Shown here in pieces: positions 7,804 through 17,385 of a stretch of 64,000 nucleotides of DNA. The stretch spans positions 1,054,001-1,118,000 of the forward strand of contig NZ_CP034433.1 of the NCBI RefSeq assembly GCF_003952345.1, read 5' to 3'. Position numbers and translations under genes: made by a program. Under the pieces are notes generated by a model. The model ran no database searches and was not told where the DNA came from. It was given only the letters and a program-made list of their open reading frames with translations. Positions within the stretch are counted from its first letter, which is position 1, and every line of letters starts with the position of its first letter. This DNA is from Iodobacter ciconiae (GTDB taxonomy: Bacteria; Pseudomonadota; Gammaproteobacteria; Burkholderiales; Chitinibacteraceae).

Positions 7804-10002
7804 ATGAGAGAGATACACAAGCCTAAATCAGCCATTCGACACCTGGCCAAGCTACCTGCGGCAGCGGCATTATTTGGCGCAATGAGCGCGAGTGCAGCGC
7901 CGATTGATGAAGTGAATCTGGCACCGGTTGAAGTAAAAGCGGATATTAAAAACACAAAGGACACGGATAAAACATATAACGCACCGGTGACGCGCATAGG
8001 CCGTACACCTCAAGCTACGCGCGATGTTCCACAATCAACAACCAGTATTACCAAAATGCTGATGGCCGATCAGGACAGTAACTCTTTAAAAGATGCCCTG
8101 CGTAATGCTGTTGGTATAACATTTAATGCCTCCGAAGGCGGTAGCAGTGGCGATGGTGTTCGCGTGCGGGGGTTTGGCGCATCTAATGATCTGTATTTGG
8201 ATAACTTTCGTGATGCGGCACAATATAATCGCGACACATTTAATACCGACACGGTAGAAGTGTTGCGTGGCCCGGCTTCGATGATTTATGGCCGGGGATC
8301 AACGGGTGGCATTATTAATCAGGTAAGCAAAACGCCTTTTCGTGGTGATTTAAATCAATTTTCTGCCACTGTAGGAACAGAAAATTACTATCGTGCCGAA
8401 GCTGATTTAAACCGTAGCCTGGAAGACAACGCGGCTTTTCGCGTGAATGTGATGGGCCAGAAAGCGGGCAGCACCCGTGAAGGCGCGGAAATGAATCGCT
8501 GGGGCTTTGCGCCATCGGTAGCGTTTGGTCTGGGCGAGCAAACAGAAGTGACGCTCTCTTATATGCATTACCAGGAAGACAATGTTCCGGATTATGGCGT
8601 GCCTTATTATAGTGCGTCGTCTAAAGGAGGTACAAATCAACCTATTCCATATGCCGATAAATTTTACGGTCTAAAAGATTTTGATTCGGAAACTTCAAAA
8701 ACCGATATATTCAGCTTTAATCTGCAGCACCGCCTAAATGCCAATATGTTGTTGAAAAATTCAACGCGCATGGGCTTGTATGAGCTGGATCTTCGTGCGA
8801 GTGCACCAAGACTTGCTCTTAAGAGCGGTGAAGCATTGGATGATAACAGTAGTATCACGCGAAGCCGTAAATTACGTATGCGTGAGCAGGCAATTTATTC
8901 CAATGTGACTGATTTGCTGTGGGATTTTGAAACCGGCACGGTTCGGCATAATGTTTTAGCGGGTTTAGAGCTAACGCGCGAAAAACTACTGAGCACACAG
9001 CGTACGCAGTTCAATGCAAATGGCACAAATTGCAGCTTGCCTAGCACGACCGCTGGTAACCCTGTAGCCGGTGGCAGCGTGCCTTGCTCGGCTCCCGTTA
9101 AGCTGGCTGCTGCCGATTCTACTGCAGATACCATGGCATTTTATGCACAAGATCTGATTGAGCTGACGCCTCAATGGAAAGTCCTGGTGGGGGCACGTTT
9201 TGATCACTTTAAAGCGCATACAGAGAATCAGTCGTTCACTGCTGCGCCTGCCGCTACAAATGTGGAGCGCACCGATAATATCTGGAGCTGGCGCACCGGG
9301 GTTATTTATCAGCCTACAGCTAACCAGTCTTACTACGCGTCCTATGGCACTTCATTTAATCCATCGGCTGAAGCATATTCAACGGATCCACGTAATGTAA
9401 CGCTTGATCCGGAAAAAAACCGCAATATGGAAATCGGTGCCAAATGGACGTTGCTAGAAGGTGATTTGAGCCTGCGCACAGCTATTTTCCGTACTGAAAA
9501 AACCAATGAGCGTCAGACAGATATCGAGGTCGGAGAAATTAAACCTGCTCTCTTGTCTGGCCGCCGTCATACCGATGGTATCGAGATTGAAGGGGCTGGG
9601 CGTATTACTGCAGACTGGCATGTCTTTGCCGGTATTGCTTTGATGAATCCGCGTATTGACGTGGTTGCGGGGCGTACCCCCAAGACTGTAGAGGGTAATT
9701 ACGCAGAAAATGCACCGCGTTATACCGGTAATTTATGGTCAACTTATCAGCTCAATAGTAACTGGAAGGTCGGAGGTGGTTTTAACGCGATGGATAAGCG
9801 TTATACCAGTAATACCAATACGGTGAATCTGCCCGCGTATATTCGCTGGGATGCAATGGCAGAATGGCGTTTGCGTGATTACGGTGTGCAGCTAAATATT
9901 AACAATCTGTTTGACACCGATCACTTTGAAAGCTTGTACGCGGGTTTTGCTGTGCCTGGTGCGGGCAGAACTGTGCGTTTATCGTTTAACTATCGTTTTT
10001 AA
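7804..10002 (+). CDS. TonB-dependent catecholate-type siderophore receptor
   Basis: A 732-residue outer-membrane receptor. The ATG at 7804 is preferred over an upstream TTG (7768) because it begins a good Sec signal: basic residues, then LAKLPAAAALFGAMSASA with cleavage after the Ala-x-Ala motif near residue 30. A plug domain (about 60-170, with VRVRGFGASNDLYLDNF-like features and VEVLRGPASMIYGRGSTGG) precedes a 22-stranded barrel. The last residue is Phe (FNYRF), the outer-membrane assembly signal. A variable loop near residues 405-440 carries two cysteines. The neighbour piuC is the typical partner of Fiu/PiuA receptors for monomeric catechols or catechol compounds. The exact ligand is inferred. 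Confidence 0.92.
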   Translation: MREIHKPKSAIRHLAKLPAAAALFGAMSASAAPIDEVNLAPVEVKADIKNTKDTDKTYNAPVTRIGRTPQATRDVPQSTTSITKMLMADQDSNSLKDALRNAVGITFNASEGGSSGDGVRVRGFGASNDLYLDNFRDAAQYNRDTFNTDTVEVLRGPASMIYGRGSTGGIINQVSKTPFRGDLNQFSATVGTENYYRAEADLNRSLEDNAAFRVNVMGQKAGSTREGAEMNRWGFAPSVAFGLGEQTEVTLSYMHYQEDNVPDYGVPYYSASSKGGTNQPIPYADKFYGLKDFDSETSKTDIFSFNLQHRLNANMLLKNSTRMGLYELDLRASAPRLALKSGEALDDNSSITRSRKLRMREQAIYSNVTDLLWDFETGTVRHNVLAGLELTREKLLSTQRTQFNANGTNCSLPSTTAGNPVAGGSVPCSAPVKLAAADSTADTMAFYAQDLIELTPQWKVLVGARFDHFKAHTENQSFTAAPAATNVERTDNIWSWRTGVIYQPTANQSYYASYGTSFNPSAEAYSTDPRNVTLDPEKNRNMEIGAKWTLLEGDLSLRTAIFRTEKTNERQTDIEVGEIKPALLSGRRHTDGIEIEGAGRITADWHVFAGIALMNPRIDVVAGRTPKTVEGNYAENAPRYTGNLWSTYQLNSNWKVGGGFNAMDKRYTSNTNTVNLPAYIRWDAMAEWRLRDYGVQLNINNLFDTDHFESLYAGFAVPGAGRTVRLSFNYRF

Positions 10003-10061
10003 TGACTTGATGTATGTTTTGCGAGCCGCTCAGACAACTGTTTAATCTGAGCTGTTTAATA

Positions 10062-10091
10062 ACCGCCACGATGTTTTTGTGGCGGTATTTT
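10062..10091 (+). terminator. Rho-independent terminator or attenuator before piuC
   Basis: A perfect 8-bp stem (accgccac/gtggcggt) with a 9-base loop is followed by attttta. It sits between the receptor and piuC and overlaps the leader just ahead of the piuC ribosome site, so it may reduce rather than abolish read-through. Confidence 0.75.
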
Positions 10092-10111
10092 TATTTAAAG
10101 AGGTTGGACTC

Positions 10112-10792
10112 ATGTTATTACATATTCCGCAGGTACTTGATACTCAAACCGTGGCTTATTGCCGTCAGCGCCTTGAGGCGGCAGAATGGGAGGACGGCAA
10201 AATGACCTCCGGTAGTTTATCGGTGTCGATCAAGCGTAATCAGCAACTGGCCAAGGACAGTGCCGTTGCTAAGGAGCTGGGTGCTATTATTTTGCAGGCA
10301 TTAAATGCCAATGAGATGTTTTTTTCGGCCGCACTGCCAAGCTATGTGATACCGCCGCAATTTAACCGTTACGAAAACAGCATGGATCTGGGAAACCATA
10401 TTGATAATGCAGTGCAAGGCATTTTTGGTACGCAAGAGCGTATCCGCGCCGACTTATCGGCAACCTTGTTTTTTGCTGAACCAGAAGACTACGACGGTGG
10501 TGAGCTGGTGATTGAGGATACCTACGGTGTGCATGAAGTTAAACTGGCCGCTGGTGATATGATTTTATATCCGTCTACCAGCTTGCATCGTGTTGAACCC
10601 GTCACCCGTGGTGCACGTCTGGCTTCATTTATGTGGATACAAAGTATGGTGCGTGATGTGGGTGAGCGGGTCGTATTATTTGATCTGGATACCTCTATCC
10701 GGCAATTGCGCCAGCAAGAGGGATCGCATGATATTGCAACTCAGCTGACAGGTACTTATCACAATTTATTGCGCCGCTGGGCTGATCTATAA
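10112..10792 (+). CDS. piuC: PKHD-type Fe(II)/2-oxoglutarate dioxygenase PiuC/YbiX
   Basis: A 226-residue protein of the PiuC/YbiX family. The facial triad is visible as H96-x-D98 (LGNHIDNAV) and H159 (STSLHRVEP), with R169 as the likely 2-oxoglutarate ligand. These genes regularly accompany catecholate siderophore receptors (fiu-ybiX in E. coli) and are iron-regulated; the substrate is not established. The ATG at 10112 is chosen over an upstream TTG because aaagagg precedes it by 8-9 bases and the protein then begins MLLHIPQVL, matching the family start. It lies about 110 bases after the receptor stop, beyond a hairpin. Confidence 0.93.
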   Translation: MLLHIPQVLDTQTVAYCRQRLEAAEWEDGKMTSGSLSVSIKRNQQLAKDSAVAKELGAIILQALNANEMFFSAALPSYVIPPQFNRYENSMDLGNHIDNAVQGIFGTQERIRADLSATLFFAEPEDYDGGELVIEDTYGVHEVKLAAGDMILYPSTSLHRVEPVTRGARLASFMWIQSMVRDVGERVVLFDLDTSIRQLRQQEGSHDIATQLTGTYHNLLRRWADL

Positions 10793-10861
10793 GGCTTAAG
10801 GGGGGCGTAGTGAAAATTTTTATGTGCTCTCAGCCTTCGCGGATTCGATCCGCATGCCTAT

Positions 10862-10884
10862 ACGCGGTATAATCCGCGTTTTTT
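10862..10884 (+). promoter_or_regulatory. TATAAT inside a palindrome ahead of the zinc-ribbon gene
   Basis: A perfect 6-bp inverted repeat (acgcgg/ccgcgt) holds an exact TATAAT as its loop (10868-10873) and is followed by a T run. It can be read as a strong -10 box (weak -35 candidate ttcgat at 10844-10849) for the gene starting at 10902, or as a terminator for piuC, or both. Confidence 0.55.
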
Positions 10885-10901
10885 GTGTGAGCTTAGATTT
10901 A

Positions 10902-11114
10902 ATGCCTATTTATGCTTATCGCTGTGCTGCTTGCGGTTATTCTGACGAGCATATTCAGAAAATGTCGGATGACGCGCTTCATGTGTGCCCAGCCTGCCAT
11001 GCATCCTCTTATGAAAAACAGCTTACTGCCGCTGGTTTTCAATTAAAAGGCAGTGGCTGGTATGTGACTGATTTTAAAGGTGGATCTTCATCTAAATCGC
11101 CTTCGGATGGTTAA
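10902..11114 (+). CDS. FmdB-family putative regulatory zinc-ribbon protein
   Basis: A 70-residue protein with a CxxC (RCAACGY) near residue 8 and a second CxxC (CPACH) near residue 34, together an N-terminal zinc ribbon, followed by a short C-terminal tail with KGSGWYVTD. This is the FmdB/CxxC_CxxC_SSSS family, of uncertain role. The start MPIYAYRC is the invariant family start, so longer upstream extensions are ignored. It is followed 7 bases later by the DUF502 gene and then aspS, a conserved order in betaproteobacteria. Confidence 0.9.
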   Translation: MPIYAYRCAACGYSDEHIQKMSDDALHVCPACHASSYEKQLTAAGFQLKGSGWYVTDFKGGSSSKSPSDG

Positions 11115-11121
11115 TAAATCC

Positions 11122-11772
11122 ATGCTGATGACGCATTTAAAAAAATATTTACTGACAGGCTTACTGGTGTGGGTGCCCCTGGCAATCACCCTGTGGGTTC
11201 TGCAGCTGATTATCGGCACGATGGATCAGATTGGTGCCTTGCTGCCCACTTCGATGCGTCCTGATTCATGGCTGCTGCAGGCTCTGGAGGGCTCGTTTCC
11301 CTTTTTGGTAGGCTCGCGTTATATTCCGGGCTTTGGCGTTATCCTTACCATTGTTGTTTTGCTGCTGACGGGTGTATTTGCGACCAATGTGCTGGGTTTG
11401 CGTTTGCTGCTGGTGGGTGAGAAAGTACTGAACCGTATTCCGATTGTGCGTTCGATTTACAGTAGTGTGAAGCAGGTTTCGGATACTTTGTTTTCCGATT
11501 CCGGCCAGGCATTTCGTCAGGCTTTGCTTGTGCGTTTTCCGTATGCAGATGCATGGACAATTGCTTTTATGACCGGAGTGCCGGGAGGAGAAGTAGCTGC
11601 CGTGCTGGATGGGGAGTATGTAAGTGTTTATGTGCCGACTACGCCTAATCCAACTTCGGGTTATTTTATTATGGTCAAAAAGGCTGATGTGATTGAGCTG
11701 GATATGAGCGTCGATGAAGCTTTAAAGTATGTTATTTCTATGGGTGTGGTTACACCCGGCAAGGCAGTTTAG
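11122..11772 (+). CDS. DUF502 family inner-membrane protein
   Basis: A 216-residue protein with two membrane helices (about 10-30 and 68-92). The conserved DUF502 segment follows (NRIPIVRSIYSSVKQVSDT, then VYVPTTPNPTSGYF). Family function is unknown, though it resembles membrane proteins linked to envelope homeostasis. The first ATG (11122) has ggatgg 11 bases upstream; a second ATG two codons later is possible. It is probably co-transcribed with the preceding zinc-ribbon gene; aspS follows after 139 bases. Confidence 0.88.
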   Translation: MLMTHLKKYLLTGLLVWVPLAITLWVLQLIIGTMDQIGALLPTSMRPDSWLLQALEGSFPFLVGSRYIPGFGVILTIVVLLLTGVFATNVLGLRLLLVGEKVLNRIPIVRSIYSSVKQVSDTLFSDSGQAFRQALLVRFPYADAWTIAFMTGVPGGEVAAVLDGEYVSVYVPTTPNPTSGYFIMVKKADVIELDMSVDEALKYVISMGVVTPGKAV

Positions 11773-11911
11773 CTAGATAGATAGCCAGCGTTAATAAATG
11801 GATTCAAGCGATTGAGCCAGTTTCTTGCTTTGATTGTTTTTTCCTTACCCTTGGCTGTTTCAATCACTTGCCAGCATGATCAACACTGATTAAATTCAAA
11901 GAGAAAACCAA

Positions 11912-13717
11912 ATGCGTACAGATTACTGTGGCCTTATTGATGGCCGTTACCTCGGACAAACCGTTACGATTAAAGGTTGGGCGCATCGTCGTCGTGACCA
12001 CGGTGGTGTGATTTTTATCGATTTACGCGATCGTGAAGGCTTGGTGCAGGTGGTCATTAATCCGGACACCGCAGAAGCCTTTACCATTGCTGATTCTTCG
12101 CGTAATGAATACGTTCTGGAAATCACCGGTCTGGTGCGTGCCCGTCCTGAAGGGGCAGCCAATAAAAATCTGATTTCCGGCGAAATTGAAATTGTTGCTA
12201 CCGAAATCAAAATTCTGAATACCGCTGTCACACCACCGTTTCAGATTGATGATGAAAATCTCTCTGAAAACGTGCGTCTGCAAAACCGTGTGATTGATTT
12301 GCGCCGCCCCGTGATGCAAAAAAATCTGCGCCTGCGTTATCGCATCGCCATGTTGATCCGTAATTACCTGGACAGCCGTGGCTTTATTGATATTGAAACA
12401 CCCATGCTGACCCGCTCCACACCGGAAGGCGCGCGCGATTACCTGGTGCCAAGCCGTGTACACGATGGTCAGTTTTTTGCGCTGCCACAATCGCCACAGC
12501 TCTTCAAACAATTATTGATGGTGGCGGGTTTTGATCGCTACTACCAAATCGTTAAGTGTTTTCGCGATGAAGATTTGCGCGCTGATCGCCAGCCGGAATT
12601 CACCCAGATTGATATCGAAACCTCGTTTCTGAACGAGCACGAAATCATGGATATCACAGAATCCATGGCCAAGCATGTGTTTAAAGAAGGCATTGGTGTT
12701 GAGCTGACCGACTTCCCGCGCATGACTTACGCCGATGCGATGCACTTATATGGATCAGACAAGCCTGATCTGCGGGTTACCCTGCAATTTGTTGAGCTGA
12801 CTGATCTGATGAAAACGGAAGAATTCAAAGTATTTCGCTCTGCAGCAGAAATGGCTAACGGCCGCGTAGTGGGCTTGCGTGTACCGGGTGGTGCTGCGCT
12901 CAGCCGTAAGGAAATTGACGAATACACCAAGTTTGTCGGAATCTACGGTGCCAAGGGCTTGGCTTACATCAAAGTAAATGATGTCACTAAGCTGACGAAT
13001 GACGAGCATTCCGGCCTGCAATCACCAATTGTTAAAAACCTCTCTGAAGCGGCACTGAAAGAAATTATTGCCCGCACGGGCGCAATAGATGGCGATCTGA
13101 TTTTCTTTGGCGCGGACAAAGCCAAGGTGGTGAATGAAGCCATTGGCGCACTGCGTATCAAGATTGGTCACGAGAAGGGCGAGGCGGGCGGCTACTTTGC
13201 CCAGGGCTGGAAGCCAATGTGGGTGATCGATTTCCCGATGTTCGAGCACGACGAAGAAGCCGATCGCTGGACTGCATGTCACCATCCGTTTACGGCACCA
13301 CAAGATGGCCACGAAGATATGCTGGATACCAATCCGGGTGCATGTGTTGCTAAAGCCTACGACATGGTGCTGAACGGCTCCGAAATCGGTGGCGGCTCAA
13401 TCCGTATTTACCGTGAAGAGATGCAATCTAAAGTCTTCCGCGCACTGAAAATTGATGCCGAAGAAGCGCAAAATAAGTTTGGTTTCTTACTGGAAAACCT
13501 GCAGTTTGGCGCGCCTCCGCACGGTGGCTTGGCTTTTGGTCTGGACCGTTTGGTGACTTTGATGGTGGGGGCAGAATCCATCCGTGACGTGATCGCTTTC
13601 CCCAAAACGCAACGCGCTCAGTGCTTGCTGACCGATGCACCAAATAGCGTGGACGAAAAACAACTGCGTGAATTACATATTCGCTTGCGTCAGAAGGCCG
13701 AGGTTGCTGCAAGCTAA
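11912..13717 (+). CDS. aspS: Aspartyl-tRNA synthetase
   Basis: A 601-residue class II aminoacyl-tRNA synthetase charging tRNA-Asp (bacterial type, possibly also tRNA-Asn). The N-terminal OB fold (about 1-105) contains [19 protein letters not shown]. The catalytic domain has motif 2 ([20 protein letters not shown]) and motif 3 (GLAFGLDRL). The GAD insertion domain lies between about 290 and 420. Full length for the bacterial type (about 590-600). No GatCAB genes are in view, so discrimination between Asp and Asn tRNAs cannot be judged. Confidence 0.98.
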   Translation: MRTDYCGLIDGRYLGQTVTIKGWAHRRRDHGGVIFIDLRDREGLVQVVINPDTAEAFTIADSSRNEYVLEITGLVRARPEGAANKNLISGEIEIVATEIKILNTAVTPPFQIDDENLSENVRLQNRVIDLRRPVMQKNLRLRYRIAMLIRNYLDSRGFIDIETPMLTRSTPEGARDYLVPSRVHDGQFFALPQSPQLFKQLLMVAGFDRYYQIVKCFRDEDLRADRQPEFTQIDIETSFLNEHEIMDITESMAKHVFKEGIGVELTDFPRMTYADAMHLYGSDKPDLRVTLQFVELTDLMKTEEFKVFRSAAEMANGRVVGLRVPGGAALSRKEIDEYTKFVGIYGAKGLAYIKVNDVTKLTNDEHSGLQSPIVKNLSEAALKEIIARTGAIDGDLIFFGADKAKVVNEAIGALRIKIGHEKGEAGGYFAQGWKPMWVIDFPMFEHDEEADRWTACHHPFTAPQDGHEDMLDTNPGACVAKAYDMVLNGSEIGGGSIRIYREEMQSKVFRALKIDAEEAQNKFGFLLENLQFGAPPHGGLAFGLDRLVTLMVGAESIRDVIAFPKTQRAQCLLTDAPNSVDEKQLRELHIRLRQKAEVAAS

Positions 13718-13733
13718 AGATGTCAATTTCTAC

Positions 13734-13767
13734 AAAAAAACACCTGCGAATGTAGGTGTTTTTTTTT
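13734..13767 (+). terminator. aspS Rho-independent terminator
   Basis: An A7 run leads into cacct, an 8-base loop, aggtg and then a run of nine T. The A/T runs extend the stem, so it may work in both directions. Confidence 0.9.
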
Positions 13768-13828
13768 GCCCCAACGCTAATGTGAAAGCGTATTATTCTA
13801 TTTATCACTTTCTGATGAAAGGTTTATT

Positions 13829-14296
13829 GTGGATTCGTATCATAGTTGTGGGCACCCGGTCTTACCAATTGCTGATACTTATGCAGATGCGAGCGGGTAT
13901 GCGCCGCGCTCTGGCTTTTTTTGCTCCCATTGTATGCAATCGGTACAGGCTCCGTTTGATACTTGCATTTATGTTAACTTACAGCAGGTCGCGCCGGGGA
14001 TGGCAGCTTTTGTGCTGGAAGTGAGTGACAGCGGGCCAGAGTTTGCTGACTTTTTGGCCGCGCTTGGCTTTGCGTGCCGCCAGGCATCGCCGGAGCTTGA
14101 GTCGTACGGCAGGGTGGATTTGAATCCTGTCTGGCACAAAGAGTTTTGGTTTGAGGTTAATATTCAGCCCATGCATGTGGTTGCATTGATGGAGCAAATT
14201 CGTGAAGAGGCTTATTTATTAGCAGATTACCTGCCTAATGGGCCTGCTGCGGTGCATTTTACCGATTTTCCTAAGTCAATTGCCGATGCTTCCTGA
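13829..14296 (+). CDS. Unrecognised small protein with an N-terminal Cys cluster
   Basis: A 155-residue protein starting at GTG with aaagg eight bases upstream. The N-terminus carries SCGHP and FFCSHC, suggesting a metal-binding motif. The rest is an acidic alpha/beta-like sequence with no membrane helix or signal. A stretch near residues 105-135 (VWHKEFWFEVNIQPMH) is rich in aromatics. I do not recognise the family. It stands between aspS and glnE (opposite strand), each with its own terminator-like hairpin, so it is likely monocistronic. Codon use resembles neighbouring core genes, arguing for a real gene. Confidence 0.65.
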   Translation: MDSYHSCGHPVLPIADTYADASGYAPRSGFFCSHCMQSVQAPFDTCIYVNLQQVAPGMAAFVLEVSDSGPEFADFLAALGFACRQASPELESYGRVDLNPVWHKEFWFEVNIQPMHVVALMEQIREEAYLLADYLPNGPAAVHFTDFPKSIADAS

Positions 14297-14342
14297 GTTT
14301 ACGCAGCTCAAGCATTGGGCTTTTGATATGCTAGAGACAAGC

Positions 14343-14394
14343 AGCGCTTTACAGAAAAAATCAGTTAATTGCTGATTTTCTTTGCAAAGTGCTG
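14343..14394 (+). terminator. Hairpin downstream of the Cys-cluster gene
   Basis: An inner stem aaaatcag/ctgatttt with a 7-base loop is nested in an imperfect outer pairing of agcgcttt with aaagtgct. The T tract is short, so termination strength is uncertain. Confidence 0.5.
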
Positions 14395-14528
14395 GCGTCA
14401 AAGTGTGCTCTTAGATCCTTATTTTTAACTTGACCTATCTTGGTATCTTTTGATTTTTTTATGCTCCAAAAACGTAAGCAATCCTTTGTTATATGGGAGG
14501 CTTACTCGGCTTAATTGTGAGCTGAACA

Positions 14529-17249
14529 TCAAGATATTAAGGTCTCTTCAAATAAAGTTTTCCAAAGTAATCTGACTGCTGCCAGCTGGGCCTGGATGGG
14601 CTGCAGCATCTTTGGTGTCAGCTCGGTGCCATTGAGCCGGCTGCGGTGCTGCAGGCGGCGTAATTCCCGGTAGCCATCAGCAGCAAGTTGTGCAGCTTTT
14701 GGAGGGATTAATTCTTGTTGAGCGGCGGTGCTCAGCAGGGCGATATTGCCGCTGTTAAGGCAAAATTCCTGATGGGCACTGGCATGGGCAAGGATCAGGT
14801 ATTGCATAATAAATTCGATATCGACAATGCCTCCCCGCACATGTTTGACGTCTTCTGCGTGTGCCGGGTGGGTTTCGAGCATACGCTCACGCATGGTGCG
14901 GACTTCATCGCGCAATTTGGCTAAATCGCGTGGCGTGCGCAGAATATCTTCACGGATGGTTTCAAATGCATTGCCAACGTTACGATTGCCAGCGCAATAG
15001 CGCGCGCGGGTAAGCGCCTGATGCTCCCATACCCAGGCAGATTCTCTTTGGTACTGGGCAAATGCACCGATACTGGAGACCAGTAAGCCAGAGGAGCCAT
15101 TGGGGCGCAGGCGTAAATCAATATCATAAAGATGTCCGGCAGGCGTTAGCGCCGTCAGCCAGTTGACGATGCGTTTGGCGTATTTGGCATAGACTTCGGG
15201 TGCGTTGGGGTGATCGTCATCAAACAGATACACAATGTCCAGATCCGATGCAAAACCCAGCTCTTTACCGCCTAGTTTGCCGTAGCCAATCACAGCAAAT
15301 TGTGGCTCGGGCCGGTGTTTATTAGGTAACTCCTGCCAGACTTGCTCCAGCGTGACGGTGAGCATTAAATCGGCCAGATCGGATAAATGATCCGAAACCG
15401 TTTCTAAGGCCAGTAAGCCATCCAGATCCTGGCAAACCAGCCTGAAAACGTGCGCGTGCTGAAAATGGCGCAAGCAATCCATTTTGGCTTCGGTGTCATC
15501 ACCTAAATCTTTTAATTCCTGGCGTAAAACTTTGCCAAGTTTAGGCCAGTCGGGTAGCTCTTCAAGCAGGCGGAAATCGAGTAGCTCATCAAGCAAAATA
15601 GGGTGGCGGGTAAGGTATTGCGAAACCCAGGGGCTGGCGCTGTAAAGGCTGGCGAGACGTTTAAGTGTACGAGGGTGCTCGGCCAGCAGGGCGAGATAAG
15701 ATTCGCGGCGGCTGATGGCTTCAAGCAGATCCAGAATCCGGGTGAAAGTCGCATCAGGGTTGTGAAAGCTGGCGGCAACCTCAATTAATGGGGGCAGAAT
15801 GCTATCAACACGTTTTCGGCAGCGATCGGGCATTTGCTGATAGCGGCTGCTGCTCTGCATTGCGGCCAGACGGCGGTTAATTTCGGTTGGGTCTTCAAAA
15901 CCTAAAGCAGCCAGGTCGGTGCTGTCCCCTTCTTGCGCACTGAGCCAGATGGCGGCTTGTGGATGGGCCTCGCCCTCGTCAGGGGGCAGTACAAATACAT
16001 GCTCGAAATGCTGGTTGACGCGGTTGCGGTAAAGCGTGAGCTGTTCTCTGAATTGCGCCCAGTCCGAAAACCCCATGCTGTGTGCTATGCGGGCCTGATC
16101 GTCTGCGTTTAGTGGCAGCATCTGGGTTTGTGCATCATCCAGATACATTAAGCGGTGTTCGGTATTGCGTAAGAAGCGGTAAGCTTCTTGCAGCTCGGCA
16201 ACGGCGGCGTGAGTGAGTATGCCTTGCTGAGCCAGCTCATCAAGGATGGTTTGCGTTGGGCGCAGTTGTAAAATTTTATTGCGCCCGCCGCGGATCAGCT
16301 GAAAAACCTGGCCGATAAATTCGATCTCACGAATCCCTCCAGGCCCCAGCTTGATATTGTCAATTTTGTCTTTGCGTGCCACTTCGCGGCGGATCTGACT
16401 GTGTAGCTCACGCATGGAGTGATACGCACCGTAATCCAGATATTTGCGATAAACAAAAGGCGTGACCATTTGCATCAGCCCGGCCTCATCACCGGAGAGC
16501 GCACGGGCTTTGATCCAGGCGTAGCGCTCCCACTCACGGCCCTGGGTGAGTAAATAGCCTTCCAGCGCGGCAAAGCTGCAAGCCAGTGGGCCGACATCGC
16601 CAAAAGGGCGCAGCCGCATATCGACCCTGAATACAAAGCCGTCATCTGTGATTTCGCCGATCAGGCTGATGAGTCGCTTGCCAATCAGAGAAAAGTATTC
16701 TGAATTGCTGATTTTGCGCGGCCCCGTGGTCTGGCCGTCTTCGGGAAAAATAAAAATCAGATCGATATCAGATGATACATTCAGCTCACGTCCGCCAAGT
16801 TTGCCCATGCCGACAATAATCAGCTCCTGAACCTGCCCTGATTCCTCGCCGATAGGCTGGCCATAGCGCGCGTCCGGCAGGGAAACCCATGCCAAAGCAG
16901 TCGCTAGTGCGACTTCGGCCAAATCACTGATGGTGTGCATTACTTCGGTAAGATCTGACAGACCCGCAAGCTCTCTGCTGATCAGCCTGGCCATCACCGC
17001 CTGGCGTAAGCGGCGTAAACGCTGTTTTAGCACCTGATCATCCGAGCCTGGCAGGAGACTGAGCTGTTCTTCCATACTCGAGCGCGAGTAAGGCTGGGCA
17101 AGCTGCGCCATCGTTTCTTCTGCCAGCTGGGGGTGGCGTAGCAGCAGTTGTTGCAGATACCGGCTATGCGCCAAGGCTGGGGCGAGTAAGGATTTAGAAC
17201 TTTGTGTAAGATCAGTCATCGGTGGAGGCTCAAAAACGGTTAAAATCAC
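14529..17249 (-). CDS. glnE: Bifunctional glutamine synthetase adenylyltransferase/deadenylase
   Basis: A 906-residue enzyme that adds and removes AMP on glutamine synthetase in response to PII and glutamine. Two nucleotidyltransferase domains are visible. The N-terminal one has GMGKLGGRELNVSSDIDLIF and the C-terminal one GYGKLGGKELGFASDLDIVY, each with the GGxEL...DxD metal site. The GTG start is supported by an aggggat Shine-Dalgarno site; an internal ATG eleven codons later (MTDLTQ) is an alternative. Slightly shorter than E. coli GlnE (946). It is divergent from the yhdP-like gene with a 136-base spacer. Confidence 0.96.
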   Translation of the reverse strand: MILTVFEPPPMTDLTQSSKSLLAPALAHSRYLQQLLLRHPQLAEETMAQLAQPYSRSSMEEQLSLLPGSDDQVLKQRLRRLRQAVMARLISRELAGLSDLTEVMHTISDLAEVALATALAWVSLPDARYGQPIGEESGQVQELIIVGMGKLGGRELNVSSDIDLIFIFPEDGQTTGPRKISNSEYFSLIGKRLISLIGEITDDGFVFRVDMRLRPFGDVGPLACSFAALEGYLLTQGREWERYAWIKARALSGDEAGLMQMVTPFVYRKYLDYGAYHSMRELHSQIRREVARKDKIDNIKLGPGGIREIEFIGQVFQLIRGGRNKILQLRPTQTILDELAQQGILTHAAVAELQEAYRFLRNTEHRLMYLDDAQTQMLPLNADDQARIAHSMGFSDWAQFREQLTLYRNRVNQHFEHVFVLPPDEGEAHPQAAIWLSAQEGDSTDLAALGFEDPTEINRRLAAMQSSSRYQQMPDRCRKRVDSILPPLIEVAASFHNPDATFTRILDLLEAISRRESYLALLAEHPRTLKRLASLYSASPWVSQYLTRHPILLDELLDFRLLEELPDWPKLGKVLRQELKDLGDDTEAKMDCLRHFQHAHVFRLVCQDLDGLLALETVSDHLSDLADLMLTVTLEQVWQELPNKHRPEPQFAVIGYGKLGGKELGFASDLDIVYLFDDDHPNAPEVYAKYAKRIVNWLTALTPAGHLYDIDLRLRPNGSSGLLVSSIGAFAQYQRESAWVWEHQALTRARYCAGNRNVGNAFETIREDILRTPRDLAKLRDEVRTMRERMLETHPAHAEDVKHVRGGIVDIEFIMQYLILAHASAHQEFCLNSGNIALLSTAAQQELIPPKAAQLAADGYRELRRLQHRSRLNGTELTPKMLQPIQAQLAAVRLLWKTLFEETLIS

Positions 17250-17385
17250 ATATCCCCTAACCTAGGGCGCTGTTTGACACTAAGCTGCAGCTTGTCGTGG
17301 TGTTTTTCCGATAGCCTGCTTTGCTCAAGCGTCAGCAAAGCCTAACACAGCACTGCCTAATTTTGGCATGCCCGAGCTACACTGA

